Shown: piece by piece, positions 10,372-21,756 of the stretch
Position numbering within the stretch: position 1 is the stretch's first letter
How the letters are laid out: every line of letters starts with the position of its first letter
Origin: Flexistipes sp.
GTDB taxonomy: Bacteria > Chrysiogenota > Deferribacteres > Deferribacterales > Flexistipitaceae
Reading direction: 5' to 3'
Length of the DNA: 64,000 nucleotides
Assembly: GCF_036172515.1 (NCBI RefSeq)
Contig: NZ_JAXKVW010000003.1
Coordinates: 154,243 to 218,242, forward strand
Notes under the pieces: model-generated
Seen by the model: the letters and a program-made list of their open reading frames with translations, nothing else
What the model was told of the DNA's origin: nothing
Databases searched by the model: none
Made by a program: the position numbers and the translations under genes

Positions 10372-10797
10372 ATGGCTAAGAAAGAATTAGGTCAAATAAA
10401 ATTACAAATACCCGCGGGGAAAGCTAATCCTTCGCCACCAGTTGGTCCTGCCCTGGGTCAGCGGGGTGTGAATATTATGGAATTTTGCAAAGCTTTCAAT
10501 GCGGCGACACAAAATCAGGGTGACATGGTTATCCCTGTGATTATCACTGTGTATGAAGACAGGTCTTTTACCTTCATTACGAAGACACCGCCAACTTCCA
10601 TACTTATTAAAAAGGAATTGAACAAAGAAAAGGGCTCCGGCAGTCCCAAGCTTGAGAAGATAGGTAAATTATCTGCAGATCAGGTCAAAAAGATTGCTGA
10701 GGTTAAATTGCCGGACTTAAACACCAATGATATAAATCAGGCTGTTAAAATTGTTGCCGGTTCTGCAAGAAGTATGGGAGTGGAAGTAGAACTTTAA
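10372..10797 (+). CDS. rplK: 50S ribosomal protein L11
   Basis: A 141-residue protein of the GTPase-associated centre. The proline-rich N-terminal helix region [20 protein letters not shown], where thiostrepton-type antibiotics act, is intact. The C-terminal RNA-binding domain ends in [20 protein letters not shown] lies before the ATG. It heads the rplKA unit, 18 nt after nusG. Confidence 0.97.
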   Translation: MAKKELGQIKLQIPAGKANPSPPVGPALGQRGVNIMEFCKAFNAATQNQGDMVIPVIITVYEDRSFTFITKTPPTSILIKKELNKEKGSGSPKLEKIGKLSADQVKKIAEVKLPDLNTNDINQAVKIVAGSARSMGVEVEL

Positions 10798-10812
10798 ATT
10801 TAAGGAGTAATC

Positions 10813-11520
10813 ATGGCTAAACATGGGAAAAAATATAAAGAAGCTTTAAGTAAGATTGACAGGCTTAAAAGCTATGAATTGCAGGAAGCTTTGAGCCTGC
10901 TCAAGGAAGTAACTTTTGCTAACTTTGACGAGACAGTGGAAGCTGTTGTTAAATTGGGAGTAGATCCGAGGCATGCAGATCAAATGGTCAGGGGGTCTGT
11001 AAGTTTGCCCCATGGAACTGGCAAGACCGTGAAAGTTCTTGTTTTTGCAAAAGGGGATAAAGCCCAGGAGGCAAAAGACGCAGGTGCTGACTATGTAGGC
11101 GACGACGATTTGGTGACCAAAATTCAGGGAGGTTGGTTTGACTTTGACAAGGTAGTTGCAACACCCGACATGATGGCAAGCGTAGGTAAGTTAGGTAGGT
11201 TATTAGGGCCAAGAGGGTTAATGCCCAACCCCAAAGTGGGCACAGTAACAAACAATATTAAAGAAGTGGTAAGTGATCTGAAAGCCGGTATGATAGAATA
11301 CCGGGTTGACAAGGCCGGGATAATACATGCCCCGGTTGGAAAGAAAAGTTTTGAAAGCACACAGTTGGCTGAAAATCTTAAGTCTTTGATCGATTCGCTG
11401 GTAAAAGCGAAACCCGAGTCTGCCAAGGGGCAGTATGTAAGGGGAGTTTATATCTCTACAACGATGGGACCGGGACTTAAAGTTGACCAACAACAACTGC
11501 TTGGAGAACTGAAACTGTAA
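10813..11520 (+). CDS. rplA: 50S ribosomal protein L1
   Basis: A 235-residue L1-stalk protein. The signature [17 protein letters not shown] is present and the length is normal. In E. coli L1 represses translation of its own rplKA mRNA. Whether that operates here cannot be seen. AAGGAG precedes the ATG, and the gap to rplK is 15 nt. Confidence 0.97.
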   Translation: MAKHGKKYKEALSKIDRLKSYELQEALSLLKEVTFANFDETVEAVVKLGVDPRHADQMVRGSVSLPHGTGKTVKVLVFAKGDKAQEAKDAGADYVGDDDLVTKIQGGWFDFDKVVATPDMMASVGKLGRLLGPRGLMPNPKVGTVTNNIKEVVSDLKAGMIEYRVDKAGIIHAPVGKKSFESTQLAENLKSLIDSLVKAKPESAKGQYVRGVYISTTMGPGLKVDQQQLLGELKL

Positions 11521-11530
11521 AAATCGAAAG

Positions 11531-11616
11531 TAATTCTGGTTGAAGAAGCAGGTGTGCAAACGTAAATCCTGCGGAAACCGGTTGTTATAGATGCGGCCGG
11601 AAAGAGGAGGACTAAA
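11531..11616 (+). promoter_or_regulatory. L10 leader (ribosomal protein autoregulatory mRNA element)
   Basis: Between rplA and rplJ, CTGGTT (11536-11541) pairs with AACCGG (11576-11581) and GCAGG (11548-11552) pairs with CCTGC (11568-11572). The asymmetric bulge reads AAAT before CCTGC. This matches the kink-turn consensus of the known L10 leader, to which L10-L12 binds to repress rplJL translation. Confidence 0.75.
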
Positions 11617-12138
11617 TTGAAAAGAAGTGATAAAGAGCAGTTAGTAGAAGAACTTTCAACCGAAATATCCGAAGCTTCTGCAATTTTCCTTACAGATTTT
11701 AAAGGATTGAACTTTCCTCAGATGGAAAATGTCAGAAGTACAATAAAATCTTTAGACAGCAACTTTAAAGTTGTTAAAAATAGACTTTTGAAACTGGCCC
11801 TGGAAAAACAGGAAATAGAAGGACTTCATGAGCACCTTGTACAACCTACAGCTTGCGCCATTGTTAAAGGAGAACCAACAGCAGTTGCCAAAGAGTTCAA
11901 AAAGTTTGCCAAAGAATACGACGCTTTCGATATCAAAGGTGGGTATTTTGAAGGAGCAGTGTTAAGCGAACAGGATATTATTGCCCTTGCGGATATACCT
12001 TCCAGAGAGGAATTGTTGTCGAAAATGTTAGGAAGCATGACAGCGCCGGCAAGAAATTTTGTTTCCCTTCTTGCAAATGTTCCAAGGAACTTCTTGAATG
12101 TGCTTAATGCCATTAAGGATCAAAAAGAAAATAATTAA
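11617..12138 (+). CDS. rplJ: 50S ribosomal protein L10
   Basis: A 173-residue protein that anchors L12 dimers on the stalk. The N-terminal rRNA-binding domain includes SAIFLTDFKGLNFPQMENVR, and the C-terminal helix (LLANVPRNFLNVLNAIKDQK) recruits L12. The start is TTG, supported by GAGGAGG 6 nt upstream. It is preceded by the L10 leader. Confidence 0.96.
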   Translation: MKRSDKEQLVEELSTEISEASAIFLTDFKGLNFPQMENVRSTIKSLDSNFKVVKNRLLKLALEKQEIEGLHEHLVQPTACAIVKGEPTAVAKEFKKFAKEYDAFDIKGGYFEGAVLSEQDIIALADIPSREELLSKMLGSMTAPARNFVSLLANVPRNFLNVLNAIKDQKENN

Positions 12139-12155
12139 CTTATGGAGGATAGGAT

Positions 12156-12539
12156 ATGTCTATCACAAAAGAACAAGTAGTTGAATTTATCGAAAATATG
12201 TCTGTTATCGAGCTGGCTGACTTTGTTAAAGAGCTCGAGGACAAATTTGGTGTTTCTGCTGCAGCACCTATGGCTATGGCTCCCGGTGCGGCTGCAGGCG
12301 GCGAAGCTGCTGAAGAAGCTGCTGAACAAACTGAGTTTGATGTTGTGTTATCATCAGCTGGTGATAAGAAGGTTCAGGTTATTAAGGTTGTCAGAGAGAT
12401 AACCGGACTTGGCCTTAAAGAAGCCAAAGCTCTTGTGGACGGTGCACCAAAACCTGTTAAGGAAGGTGTTACCAAAGAGGAAGCGGAAGAACTCAAAGGA
12501 AAACTTGAGGAAGTCGGCGCAGGAATAGAAATAAAGTAA
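12156..12539 (+). CDS. rplL: 50S ribosomal protein L7/L12
   Basis: A 127-residue acidic stalk protein that recruits translational GTPases. An N-terminal dimerisation helix is followed by an Ala/Gly-rich hinge (about 35-58) and the C-terminal factor-binding domain with [27 protein letters not shown] precedes the start. A palindromic RNA element separates it from rpoB. Confidence 0.97.
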   Translation: MSITKEQVVEFIENMSVIELADFVKELEDKFGVSAAAPMAMAPGAAAGGEAAEEAAEQTEFDVVLSSAGDKKVQVIKVVREITGLGLKEAKALVDGAPKPVKEGVTKEEAEELKGKLEEVGAGIEIK

Positions 12540-12567
12540 CTATTTTTAAAATTTAACGCAATATATT

Positions 12568-12595
12568 CATTAAGGGCGCAGCTGCGCCCTTAATG
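12568..12595 (+). terminator. 28-nt perfect palindrome in the rplL-rpoB gap (attenuator or processing hairpin)
   Basis: The sequence from 12568 to 12595 is its own reverse complement, centred on CGCAGCTGCG, with no run of T after it. It would form a very stable hairpin. In E. coli this gap holds a partial terminator and an RNase III site that set the ratio of rplJL to rpoBC. A similar role here is inference. Confidence 0.6.
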
Positions 12596-12636
12596 TATCT
12601 TAGTAATCAAAATATAATTCCCGGCAGGTGGAAAAC

Positions 12637-15600
12637 ATGACAAAATCTTCAAATTCCATCGAAAGATTAAATTTTTCAAAAATCAGACAGGTGGTAGATT
12701 TACCGGACTTAATCGAAGTCCAGAAGGAATCATATGCCCAGCTGCTCCAGGAGCATGTACCTTCGCACGAAAGACTGGAAAAAGGTCTGGAGCAGGTATT
12801 CAGGGAAGTCTTTCCCATTACCGATTTCAATGAGACATCTATTTTGGAATATGTGAGCTATGCTCTTGATAAAGCAAAATATACTGCATCTGAAGCAATA
12901 CAGCGTAAAACAACATATGCTGCTCCGCTTAGAGTAAAAGTTCGTTTGGTGAACTATGATATAGATGAAGAAACCAATGAAAAATCCGTTTTATCGGCAA
13001 AAGAGGCTGAAGTTTATCTTTGTGATATTCCATTAATGACGGAAAGGGGTACATTTGTCATTAACGGTGTGGAAAGGGTAGTTGTTAATCAGTTACACCG
13101 TTCCCCGGGGATATTTTTTGAAGATGCTACGGCTGGAAAAAGTGTTGTGGAAAAACACTTGTATAGTGCGCGAATAATCCCTTACAGAGGTTCCTGGATA
13201 GATTTTGAATTTGATGCAAAGAATGTGATGTATGTCAGAATTGATAAAAAACGGAAGATTCCCGTAACCGTACTTCTAAAAGCTCTTGGTCTGGATGAAC
13301 AGAAAATACTCGGTACTTATTACGGTACAGAAACGATACATTTCACTGATGACGGGATGGTTAAGGATTTTGATCCGGAAAAAATTATCGGCAGAAGAAA
13401 CAGCTGTGAAATCAAAGATGAAACCGGTGAAATACTTGTAAAAGCTAACTACAAGATTACAAAAGCAGCAAGAAAGAGGCTTGTTAAAGCTGGAATCCAA
13501 TATATACCGATAAATATAGAGGATATTGAAGAAACATATATAGCTGAAGATATTGCTGATCTGGAAGGGGAAATTATTGCAGAGTCAAACACCCCTATCA
13601 GCGAAGAAATTCTTGAAAGGTTGAAAGATAACGGTATAGAATCTTTTAAAGTTTTGAGTATTGACAGGCAGTCAAGCGACAGTGCCATAAGAGATATCTT
13701 AGCATCTGACAAGGTTAAAACACAGGAAGAAGCACTCTTGGAAATATACAAGAAGTTGCGCCCGGGTGAACCGGCCACTCTTGAGACTGCACAGAATCTG
13801 TTTGATAATCTGTTCTTTAATGAAAAACGTTATGACCTATCCCGAGTGGGAAGACTGAAAATTAACAAAAGACTGAAATTAAATACCCCCCTTGATACAA
13901 CTACACTGACACCGGAAGATATAGTGGAAACAGTCAGGGTGCTTGACAATATAAGACAGGGGCTCGATAAAGTAGATGACATTGACCACCTCGGTCACAG
14001 ACGGGTCAGGGCTGTGGGCGAACAGCTTCAGAATCATATAAGAATCGGCCTTACCAGGATGGAAAAAACTGTAAAAGAAAGGATGAGTATTCAGGATATA
14101 GAGGAGTTGTCTCCTCAGGATCTCCTTAATGCCAAGCCTCTTTCTGCTTCCATAAAAGAATTTTTCGGAAGTTACCAGCTTTCGCAATTTATGGATCAGA
14201 CAAATCCTCTAAGTGAGGTTACGAATAAAAGGAGACTTTCGGCATTGGGTCCCGGAGGACTTAACAGAGAAAGAGCGGGGTTTGAAGTAAGGGATGTTCA
14301 CACATCTCACTACGGCAGAATTTGCCCTATTGAAACACCTGAAGGACCCAACATCGGTTTGATAACCTCTTTAACGACTTTTGCCCGGATAAATGAATTC
14401 GGTTTTATTGAAACACCTTACAGAAAAGTTGAAAACAACAGAGTAACGGATGATGTTGTCTACATGTCAGCCATTGAAGAAGAGGATTTTTGCATTGCCC
14501 AGGCTAATGCCCCTCTGGATGAAAACGGATATTTTATCAGAGAGGTTGTGGCCTCAAGGTACAAAGGAGAGTCAGTTACTTCGCCTAAGGAAGATATTCA
14601 ATATATGGACGTTGCACCGATGCAGATAGTTTCGGTTTCCACTGCACTTGTTCCTTTTCTGGAACATGATGATGCTAACAGGGCACTTATGGGATCTAAC
14701 ATGCAGCGTCAGGCGGTACCGCTGGTCAAGACAGATGCACCGATAGTCGGCACCGGTATGGAGAGCAAAGTTGCCAAAGACTCCGGAGCCGTAATAACTG
14801 CCAAAAATGAAGGATATGTGGATTACGTAGATGCTGAGAAGGTTGTTATTCGCTATGAGAAAGAGGATGATTTCGGAATAGATGTCTACGAACTTGTAAA
14901 ATACAGAAGATCCAATCAGGACACATGCATCAATTACAAACCAATTGTTAATAAAAACGATTATGTGGCTAAAGGCGATCCTATTGCTGACGGTCCTGCT
15001 ACAGACAGGGGTGATCTTGCTCTGGGCAGGAATGTTATTGTGGCGTTTATGCCATGGATGGGTTACAACTACGAAGACTCAATTCTGGTTTCTGAAAAAC
15101 TCGTAAAAGAGGATGCTTTCACTTCCATTCATATCGAGGAATACGAAGTTGAAGCCAGAGATACCAAGCTGGGACCTGAAGAAATTACCAGAGATATACC
15201 AAATGTGAGTGAGGAAGCACTTGCTAACCTGGATGAAAGCGGTATCATAAGAACGGGTGCTCAGGTTAGTGAGGGTGAAATCCTGGTGGGAAAGGTCACT
15301 CCCAAAGGAGAGTCTCAGTCCACTCCCGAGGAAAAATTACTCAGGGCAATTTTCGGTGAAAAAGCCGGAGACGTAAAGGATGCCTCACTAAGGGTTCCTC
15401 CTGGTATTACAGGTACAGTTGTAGATGTCCAGTGTATGACAAGACGTGGTGTGGAAAAGGATGAGAGAACTGAAGAAATTGAGCACGAAGAGTACGAGAA
15501 GATAAAGTACGACTATAAGAAGAAACTGGAATCTCTTGAAGTGGCAAGAAAGAATAAAATAGTCGACTTGCTGAGCGGCAAAACTCTGCAGGATTCATTC

Positions 15601-16608
15601 GAAACGGAAAGTGTGAAGCTTGATGCCGGCAGCAAACTTACCAAAAAAGTGTTAAACAAGCTTGACTATTCCGAGCTTGTAATGCTGCCCGTAAAGAAAA
15701 AGAATGAATTCGAAAATAAATTGTCGCAGATAAACGCCATATATTTTGATAGAATAAAAATGGTTGAGGAAGATTTTAAGGATTTAAAATCGAAAGTTGA
15801 GAAAGGCGATGAACTTCCTGCCGGTGTATTAAAGTCCGTCAGGGTTTACATCGCTGTTAAACGCAAGCTGATGGTAGGCGATAAAATGGCGGGAAGACAT
15901 GGGAATAAAGGTGTTATTTCCAGAATACTGCCTGAAGAGGATATGCCGTTCCTGCCCGATGGTACCCCTGCTGAAATTGCACTGAACCCCCTTGGTGTTC
16001 CATCCCGTATGAACGTGGGACAGGTATTGGAAACACACTTGGGATGGGCTGCAAGAGCACTCGGTCTGCATATTGCAACCCCCGTATTCGACAGTGCACA
16101 GGAATCAGATATTAAGGAAATGTTGAAAAAGAGCGGGTTCCAGACAGACGGACAGACGGTACTTTTTGACGGAAGGACAGGTGAACGCTTTGATCAGGAA
16201 GTCACTGTTGGCGTAATGTATATACTAAAACTTCATCATCTTGTGGAAACCAAAATTCACGCCAGATCAACAGGTCCGTATTCTCTGGTTACCCAGCAGC
16301 CTCTTGGAGGCAAGGCTCAATTCGGCGGTCAGAGACTTGGTGAAATGGAAGTCTGGGCGCTTGAAGCCTACGGGGCGGCCCATGTGCTTCAGGAGATGCT
16401 GACTGTTAAATCGGATGATGTTGAAGGAAGAACAAAGGTTTATGAAGCAATTGTTAACGGTAATCTGGACTTTGAGGCAAGCATGCCCGAGTCTTTTAAC
16501 GTTCTGATAAAGGAACTGCAAGGTCTGGCACTCGATGTTGAGCTAATGACAAAAGAAGAGCTCGACAAAGAGGAAACGACAGAAGAAATTGATGAAATAG
16601 AAAATTAA
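12637..16608 (+). CDS. rpoB: RNA polymerase beta subunit
   Basis: A 1,323-residue catalytic subunit. The rifampicin-region sequence runs [20 protein letters not shown] then LSALGPGGL. The residue aligned with E. coli His526 is Asn530 here, and the Asn518 equivalent is Thr. The C-terminal part has the expected [20 protein letters not shown]. The ATG at 12637 is chosen over a GTG at 12628 because GGCAGGTGG (which contains that GTG) is the ribosome site. It continues into rpoC after 11 nt. Confidence 0.98.
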   Translation: MTKSSNSIERLNFSKIRQVVDLPDLIEVQKESYAQLLQEHVPSHERLEKGLEQVFREVFPITDFNETSILEYVSYALDKAKYTASEAIQRKTTYAAPLRVKVRLVNYDIDEETNEKSVLSAKEAEVYLCDIPLMTERGTFVINGVERVVVNQLHRSPGIFFEDATAGKSVVEKHLYSARIIPYRGSWIDFEFDAKNVMYVRIDKKRKIPVTVLLKALGLDEQKILGTYYGTETIHFTDDGMVKDFDPEKIIGRRNSCEIKDETGEILVKANYKITKAARKRLVKAGIQYIPINIEDIEETYIAEDIADLEGEIIAESNTPISEEILERLKDNGIESFKVLSIDRQSSDSAIRDILASDKVKTQEEALLEIYKKLRPGEPATLETAQNLFDNLFFNEKRYDLSRVGRLKINKRLKLNTPLDTTTLTPEDIVETVRVLDNIRQGLDKVDDIDHLGHRRVRAVGEQLQNHIRIGLTRMEKTVKERMSIQDIEELSPQDLLNAKPLSASIKEFFGSYQLSQFMDQTNPLSEVTNKRRLSALGPGGLNRERAGFEVRDVHTSHYGRICPIETPEGPNIGLITSLTTFARINEFGFIETPYRKVENNRVTDDVVYMSAIEEEDFCIAQANAPLDENGYFIREVVASRYKGESVTSPKEDIQYMDVAPMQIVSVSTALVPFLEHDDANRALMGSNMQRQAVPLVKTDAPIVGTGMESKVAKDSGAVITAKNEGYVDYVDAEKVVIRYEKEDDFGIDVYELVKYRRSNQDTCINYKPIVNKNDYVAKGDPIADGPATDRGDLALGRNVIVAFMPWMGYNYEDSILVSEKLVKEDAFTSIHIEEYEVEARDTKLGPEEITRDIPNVSEEALANLDESGIIRTGAQVSEGEILVGKVTPKGESQSTPEEKLLRAIFGEKAGDVKDASLRVPPGITGTVVDVQCMTRRGVEKDERTEEIEHEEYEKIKYDYKKKLESLEVARKNKIVDLLSGKTLQDSFETESVKLDAGSKLTKKVLNKLDYSELVMLPVKKKNEFENKLSQINAIYFDRIKMVEEDFKDLKSKVEKGDELPAGVLKSVRVYIAVKRKLMVGDKMAGRHGNKGVISRILPEEDMPFLPDGTPAEIALNPLGVPSRMNVGQVLETHLGWAARALGLHIATPVFDSAQESDIKEMLKKSGFQTDGQTVLFDGRTGERFDQEVTVGVMYILKLHHLVETKIHARSTGPYSLVTQQPLGGKAQFGGQRLGEMEVWALEAYGAAHVLQEMLTVKSDDVEGRTKVYEAIVNGNLDFEASMPESFNVLIKELQGLALDVELMTKEELDKEETTEEIDEIEN

Positions 16609-16619
16609 TGGAGGGCTAA

Positions 16620-19600
16620 GTGACAGCTATTAAAAGTAATCCGACTAAGGATGATAAAAGCCCGGTTTTCTTCGATGCTTTAAGAGTGAGAATCGCGTCA
16701 CCGGAAAAGATAAGAAGCTGGTCTTCCGGTGAAGTTTTGAAGCCAGAAACAATAAATTACAGGACTTTTAAGCCGGAAAGGGACGGGCTTTTCTGTGCAA
16801 AAATATTCGGTCCTGTGAAGGACTGGGAATGTCTTTGCGGCAAATATAAGCGTATGAAACACAGAGGCATTGTCTGTGAAAAGTGTGGTGTGGAAGTTAT
16901 TCAGTCCAAAGTAAGACGGGAGCGCATGGGTCATATCGACCTTGCTTCACCGGTGTGTCATATATGGTTCTTCAAAGGCTCGCCAAGCCGTATAGGGGCA
17001 ATGCTTGATTTAAATATCAAGGATATTGAGCGGGTCATATATTTTGAATCTTATATTGTAATAAATCCGAAATCAACCCCTTTAAAAGAGAAAGAACTGC
17101 TCAGTGAGGAAAGGTACAGGAAGTTGGTTGAAGAGTACGGTCACGGTTCCTTTGTTGCCAAGATGGGCGCTGAAGCTATAAAGGATCTTCTTAAAAAAGT
17201 TGACCTTGATCTTTCCATAATTGAGCTGAAAACTGAGCTTAAAGAAACAGGAAGTATGCAGAAAAAACTCAAGATTGCCAAAAGGCTTAAGATAATGGAG
17301 GCTTTCCGCCGCAGTGGCAACAAGCCTGAATGGATGATACTCGATGTTGTGCCGGTAATCCCGCCCGAGTTGAGACCCCTTGTACCACTGGACGGGGGAC
17401 GGTTTGCAACAAGTGATCTGAATGACCTTTACAGACGTGTGATTAACAGAAACAACAGGCTCAAAAAACTAATTGAGCTTAATGCTCCTGAAATCATTGT
17501 ACGAAACGAAAAAAGGATGCTTCAGGAATCGGTGGATGCACTTTTTGACAACGGAAGAAGAGGCAGGGTCATCAGAGGATCCAATAAACGTCCTTTAAAA
17601 TCCCTCAGTGACATGATTAAGGGTAAACAGGGGCGGTTCAGACAAAACCTTCTGGGCAAAAGGGTTGATTACTCCGGACGTTCGGTAATTGTTGCCGGTC
17701 CGCATCTGAAAATGCATCAGTGCGGTATTCCAAAGCTGATGGCTTTGGAACTTTTCAAACCTTTTATTTACTATAAACTGGAAAAGGAAAAGGGGCTGGC
17801 CGCCACCATTAAACAGGCTAAAAAAATGGTTGAGGAACAACGCTCTGAGGTCTGGGATATTCTCGAGGAAGTCATATCAGAACATCCTGTTATGCTGAAC
17901 AGAGCGCCAACACTTCACAGGCTGGGTATTCAGGCTTTTGAGCCGAAGCTTGTTGAAGGTAAGGCCATACAGCTGCACCCTCTCGTTTGCCCGGCTTTTA
18001 ATGCTGACTTCGACGGTGATCAGATGGCAGTTCATGTTCCGTTATCTCTCGAGGCGCAGCTGGAAGCCAGAACCCTTATGCTTTCAACTAACAGTGTACT
18101 TTCACCAGCTCACGGGAAACCCCTTTCTGTTCCCACTCAGGATATGGTACTGGGGATTTACTATCTGACCAGAGGCATGGATAACGCAAAGGGCGAAGGA
18201 AAGATTTTTTCATCACCTCAGGAAGTTGTGGTTGCATATGATCAGAACAAGCTTGATCTGCATGCCAGAATTAAGGTCAGGATAGATGATAAACTCTACG
18301 ATACCGTAACCGGAAGGGTTATTCTGTTTGAAGTGGTACCGACAGGAGTGGATTTTGAGGTTGTGAACAGAGTTCTCGGTAAAAAGGAGCTGACAAAGCT
18401 CGTTGATTATGTATATAAAAAACATGGGAACTATTATACGGTTAAGTTCCTGGATGACTTAAAAGATTTAGGTTTCCGCTATTCCACAAAAGCCGGATTT
18501 TCGATATGTGTAGACGATTTTGTTATTCCTGAAGAGAAACAGCAGCTTGTTGATGAAGCTTTTAATAAGGTTATGGATATAGAGGAGCATTACCGTGAAG
18601 GAGCTCTGACAGCCGGCGAACGTTATAACCAGATAATCGATATATGGTCACGTGCAAACGATTCTATCACCAATAAACTTATGACCAATCTGGCTAACCT
18701 TGGCGGTGATAAGAGTGCGGAAGATAAACATGAAAAATTTTATAACTCTATATTTGTAATGGCTGACTCAGGTGCACGGGGAAGTAAAGCGCAGATTAGT
18801 CAGCTTGCAGGTATGAGAGGCCTTATGGCCAAACCTTCAGGGGAAATTATAGAAACGCCTATTATTTCTAATTTCAGAGACGGTCTCACAGTGCTTCAGT
18901 ACTTTATTTCAACACACGGAGCAAGGAAAGGTCTCGCTGATACCGCTCTTAAAACTGCTAACTCAGGATACCTTACAAGAAGGCTTGTGGATGTGTCCCA
19001 GGATGTAATAGTATCCGATGAAGATTGCGGAACTATTAAGGGTATAGAGATAAGTGCTCTTATGGAAGGCAGTGAAGTTATTGAAACTCTCGGGGAAAGA
19101 ATATACGGAAGATATACTCTTGAAGATGTTTATGACCCGGTTACCGACGATCTGATTATTGAAGCAAATACACTTATAACGGAAGACATCGCAGAGAAAA
19201 TAGAGCGTGCTGGTATTGACAGGATTACCGTAAGATCAGTGCTGACCTGTGAGCTGGATCATGGTGTATGTAAGCATTGCTACGGCATGGATCTGGGCAC
19301 AAGAAGAGAAGTGGAAGTAGGTGAATCTGTTGGTATAATTGCTGCACAATCGATTGGTGAACCGGGTACACAGCTGACGATGAGAACGTTTCACATTGGT
19401 GGCGCAGCATCAGCGTCCGCTGAAGAATCCGGTATAAATGCCAAATTCGGCGGTAAAGTGAAATTTGTGGACATTAACCTTGTCAGAAACCGCTACGAAC
19501 AGAATGTTGTTCTTAACAGAAACGGCAGTATTCAGATAGTGGATAAAGACGGCCGGGTAGTTGAAAAATACAACATTACATATGGAACGAAAATCCTTGT

Positions 19601-20678
19601 GGAAGACGGTGAAACTGTTAATCAGGGCAGACTGTTGGCCGAATGGGATCCCTTTGCAGCGGTAATCATGACGGAGCAGGAAGGCAGGGTAGCCTTTGGT
19701 GATATTATTGAAGGGGAAACTCTGAAAGAGGATATTGACCCGATTACCGGACTTTCACAGAAAGTTGTGATTAGTAATACTAGGGATAAGAAGCAGCCCA
19801 GAGTTTCTATAAAAAACAAAGAAAATAAAACTGCGGAGAGATATATCCTTCCCGTCGGAGCTATGATAACAGTCGAAGAGGGGGAAGAGGTGTATCCCGG
19901 CGATGTTGTAGCGAAAATACCGAGGGAAACCCAAAAAACAAAAGATATCACAGTGGGTCTTCCCAGGGTTGCCGAACTTTTTGAAGCCAGAAAGCCGAAA
20001 GAACCCGGTATCATTGCTGAGATTGACGGTGTGGTAAAAATAGAAGGCAGTACAAAAGGCTACAGAAAAGTTGTTATCGAAAATGAGGAAACGGGCGATA
20101 GGAAGAACTACAATATTTCAATCCAGAAATATGTAAATGTCAGAGAGGGAGACAGAGTTAAAGCAGGTGAAGCGCTTGTTGACGGTCTTGTTAATCCCCA
20201 TGATATTTTGTCAGTTCTCGGTGAAGAAGAGTTGCAGAAGTATATCGTTAATGAGATACAGGAAGTTTACAGGAAACAAGGTGTTACTATTAACGATAAA
20301 CACATTGAGGTTATTTCAAAACAGATGCTAAAGAAAATTTTAATTGAAGACCCCGGTGATTCTGAATTTATGCCTAATGAAGAGGTATATAAAGCCGATT
20401 TTACCAAAGTTCAGCAGGACCTTTTAGCAGAGGGGCTTACACCTCCCAAAGGCAGACCTATACTACAGGGTATTACAAAGGCAGCCCTGAACACTGAAAG
20501 CTTCATTTCTGCAGCCAGTTTTCAGGAAACAACCAGAATACTTACAGATGCTTCGTGTTCCGGTAAGACAGACAAGCTGAGAGGACTTAAGGAAAATGTG
20601 ATTATGGGTAAACTTATCCCTGCCGGTACAGGTTCTGAACACATTAAGACTGAAAAATTCAAGTTTATGAAAAACTGA
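16620..20678 (+). CDS. rpoC: RNA polymerase beta' subunit
   Basis: A 1,352-residue catalytic subunit. The N-terminal zinc site uses Cys71, Cys73, Cys86 and Cys89. The active-site magnesium is held by NADFDGDQ (Asp463, Asp465, Asp467). The second zinc site includes [11 protein letters not shown]. The start is GTG with GGAGGG upstream. A strong terminator follows. The overall layout has no large lineage-specific insertion that I can recognise. Confidence 0.98.
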   Translation: MTAIKSNPTKDDKSPVFFDALRVRIASPEKIRSWSSGEVLKPETINYRTFKPERDGLFCAKIFGPVKDWECLCGKYKRMKHRGIVCEKCGVEVIQSKVRRERMGHIDLASPVCHIWFFKGSPSRIGAMLDLNIKDIERVIYFESYIVINPKSTPLKEKELLSEERYRKLVEEYGHGSFVAKMGAEAIKDLLKKVDLDLSIIELKTELKETGSMQKKLKIAKRLKIMEAFRRSGNKPEWMILDVVPVIPPELRPLVPLDGGRFATSDLNDLYRRVINRNNRLKKLIELNAPEIIVRNEKRMLQESVDALFDNGRRGRVIRGSNKRPLKSLSDMIKGKQGRFRQNLLGKRVDYSGRSVIVAGPHLKMHQCGIPKLMALELFKPFIYYKLEKEKGLAATIKQAKKMVEEQRSEVWDILEEVISEHPVMLNRAPTLHRLGIQAFEPKLVEGKAIQLHPLVCPAFNADFDGDQMAVHVPLSLEAQLEARTLMLSTNSVLSPAHGKPLSVPTQDMVLGIYYLTRGMDNAKGEGKIFSSPQEVVVAYDQNKLDLHARIKVRIDDKLYDTVTGRVILFEVVPTGVDFEVVNRVLGKKELTKLVDYVYKKHGNYYTVKFLDDLKDLGFRYSTKAGFSICVDDFVIPEEKQQLVDEAFNKVMDIEEHYREGALTAGERYNQIIDIWSRANDSITNKLMTNLANLGGDKSAEDKHEKFYNSIFVMADSGARGSKAQISQLAGMRGLMAKPSGEIIETPIISNFRDGLTVLQYFISTHGARKGLADTALKTANSGYLTRRLVDVSQDVIVSDEDCGTIKGIEISALMEGSEVIETLGERIYGRYTLEDVYDPVTDDLIIEANTLITEDIAEKIERAGIDRITVRSVLTCELDHGVCKHCYGMDLGTRREVEVGESVGIIAAQSIGEPGTQLTMRTFHIGGAASASAEESGINAKFGGKVKFVDINLVRNRYEQNVVLNRNGSIQIVDKDGRVVEKYNITYGTKILVEDGETVNQGRLLAEWDPFAAVIMTEQEGRVAFGDIIEGETLKEDIDPITGLSQKVVISNTRDKKQPRVSIKNKENKTAERYILPVGAMITVEEGEEVYPGDVVAKIPRETQKTKDITVGLPRVAELFEARKPKEPGIIAEIDGVVKIEGSTKGYRKVVIENEETGDRKNYNISIQKYVNVREGDRVKAGEALVDGLVNPHDILSVLGEEELQKYIVNEIQEVYRKQGVTINDKHIEVISKQMLKKILIEDPGDSEFMPNEEVYKADFTKVQQDLLAEGLTPPKGRPILQGITKAALNTESFISAASFQETTRILTDASCSGKTDKLRGLKENVIMGKLIPAGTGSEHIKTEKFKFMKN

Positions 20679-20680
20679 TA

Positions 20681-20706
20681 AGCGGGAGATTTTCTCCCGC
20701 TTTTTT
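20681..20706 (+). terminator. Intrinsic terminator after rpoC
   Basis: GCGGGAGA (20682-20689) pairs with TCTCCCGC (20693-20700), followed by six T. It starts 3 nt after the rpoC stop and ends the tRNA-tuf-secE-rpl-rpo transcription block. Confidence 0.92.
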
Positions 20707-20735
20707 GATACGTTAATAAAATCGCATAATAAACC

Positions 20736-20764
20736 TTGACATTAGTAAAAACCGTTGATAATAT
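20736..20764 (+). promoter_or_regulatory. Sigma-70 promoter of the rpsL (str) operon
   Basis: TTGACA (20736-20741), a 17-bp spacer and TAATAT (20759-20764). It lies just after the rpoC terminator and about 120 nt before rpsL. Confidence 0.85.
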
Positions 20765-20793
20765 CTGAGGCTCATTTTGAGGTAAGTATATTT

Positions 20794-20889
20794 ATGCGTA
20801 ATGATAATACTGCAGTGCCTAAAAGGCTGATTAAGCAGGATATAAAAGGGATAAAAAATACAAACGTTTCAACTTTTGGAGGTGTTTAG
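20794..20889 (+). CDS. Possible 31-residue leader ORF upstream of rpsL
   Basis: An ATG at 20794 opens a frame of 31 codons that ends with TAG at 20887-20889, directly abutting the rpsL GTG. The rpsL ribosome site lies inside its last codons. A GAGG lies 10-12 nt upstream. The peptide (MRNDNTAVPKRLIKQDIKGI and so on) matches nothing I know. If translated it would be coupled to rpsL. It may equally be an untranslated leader. Confidence 0.3.
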   Translation: MRNDNTAVPKRLIKQDIKGIKNTNVSTFGGV

Positions 20890-21261
20890 GTGCCAACTTT
20901 GAACCAGTTAGTGAGAAAGGGCAGAAAAGAAGTAGGGAAGAAAACAAAATCTCCTGCATTGAGAGATAATCCTCAGAGAAGGGGAGTTTGTGTAAGAGTT
21001 TATACTACAACACCCAAGAAGCCTAACTCTGCATTGAGAAAGGTTGCAAGGGTGAGGCTTACCAACGGTGCTGAGGTTACAGCATACATACCGGGAATAG
21101 GCCACAATCTTCAGGAACACTCTGTTGTGCTGGTAAGAGGCGGCAGGGTAAAGGATTTACCTGGTGTTAGATATAAGATAGTCAGAGGTGCTCTGGATAC
21201 AGCCGGTGTTGCTGACAGAAAGCAGAGCAGATCAAAATATGGCGCAAAAAGGCCAAAGTAG
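20890..21261 (+). CDS. rpsL: 30S ribosomal protein S12
   Basis: A 123-residue decoding-centre protein. Both lysines tied to streptomycin sensitivity are present, in [11 protein letters not shown] and in [12 protein letters not shown], so the wild-type sensitive form is expected. The start is GTG with TTTGGAGG 7 nt upstream. It is first in the str operon. Confidence 0.97.
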   Translation: MPTLNQLVRKGRKEVGKKTKSPALRDNPQRRGVCVRVYTTTPKKPNSALRKVARVRLTNGAEVTAYIPGIGHNLQEHSVVLVRGGRVKDLPGVRYKIVRGALDTAGVADRKQSRSKYGAKRPK

Positions 21262-21744
<483 letters not shown>

Positions 21745-21756
21745 AAGGAGGTATTA

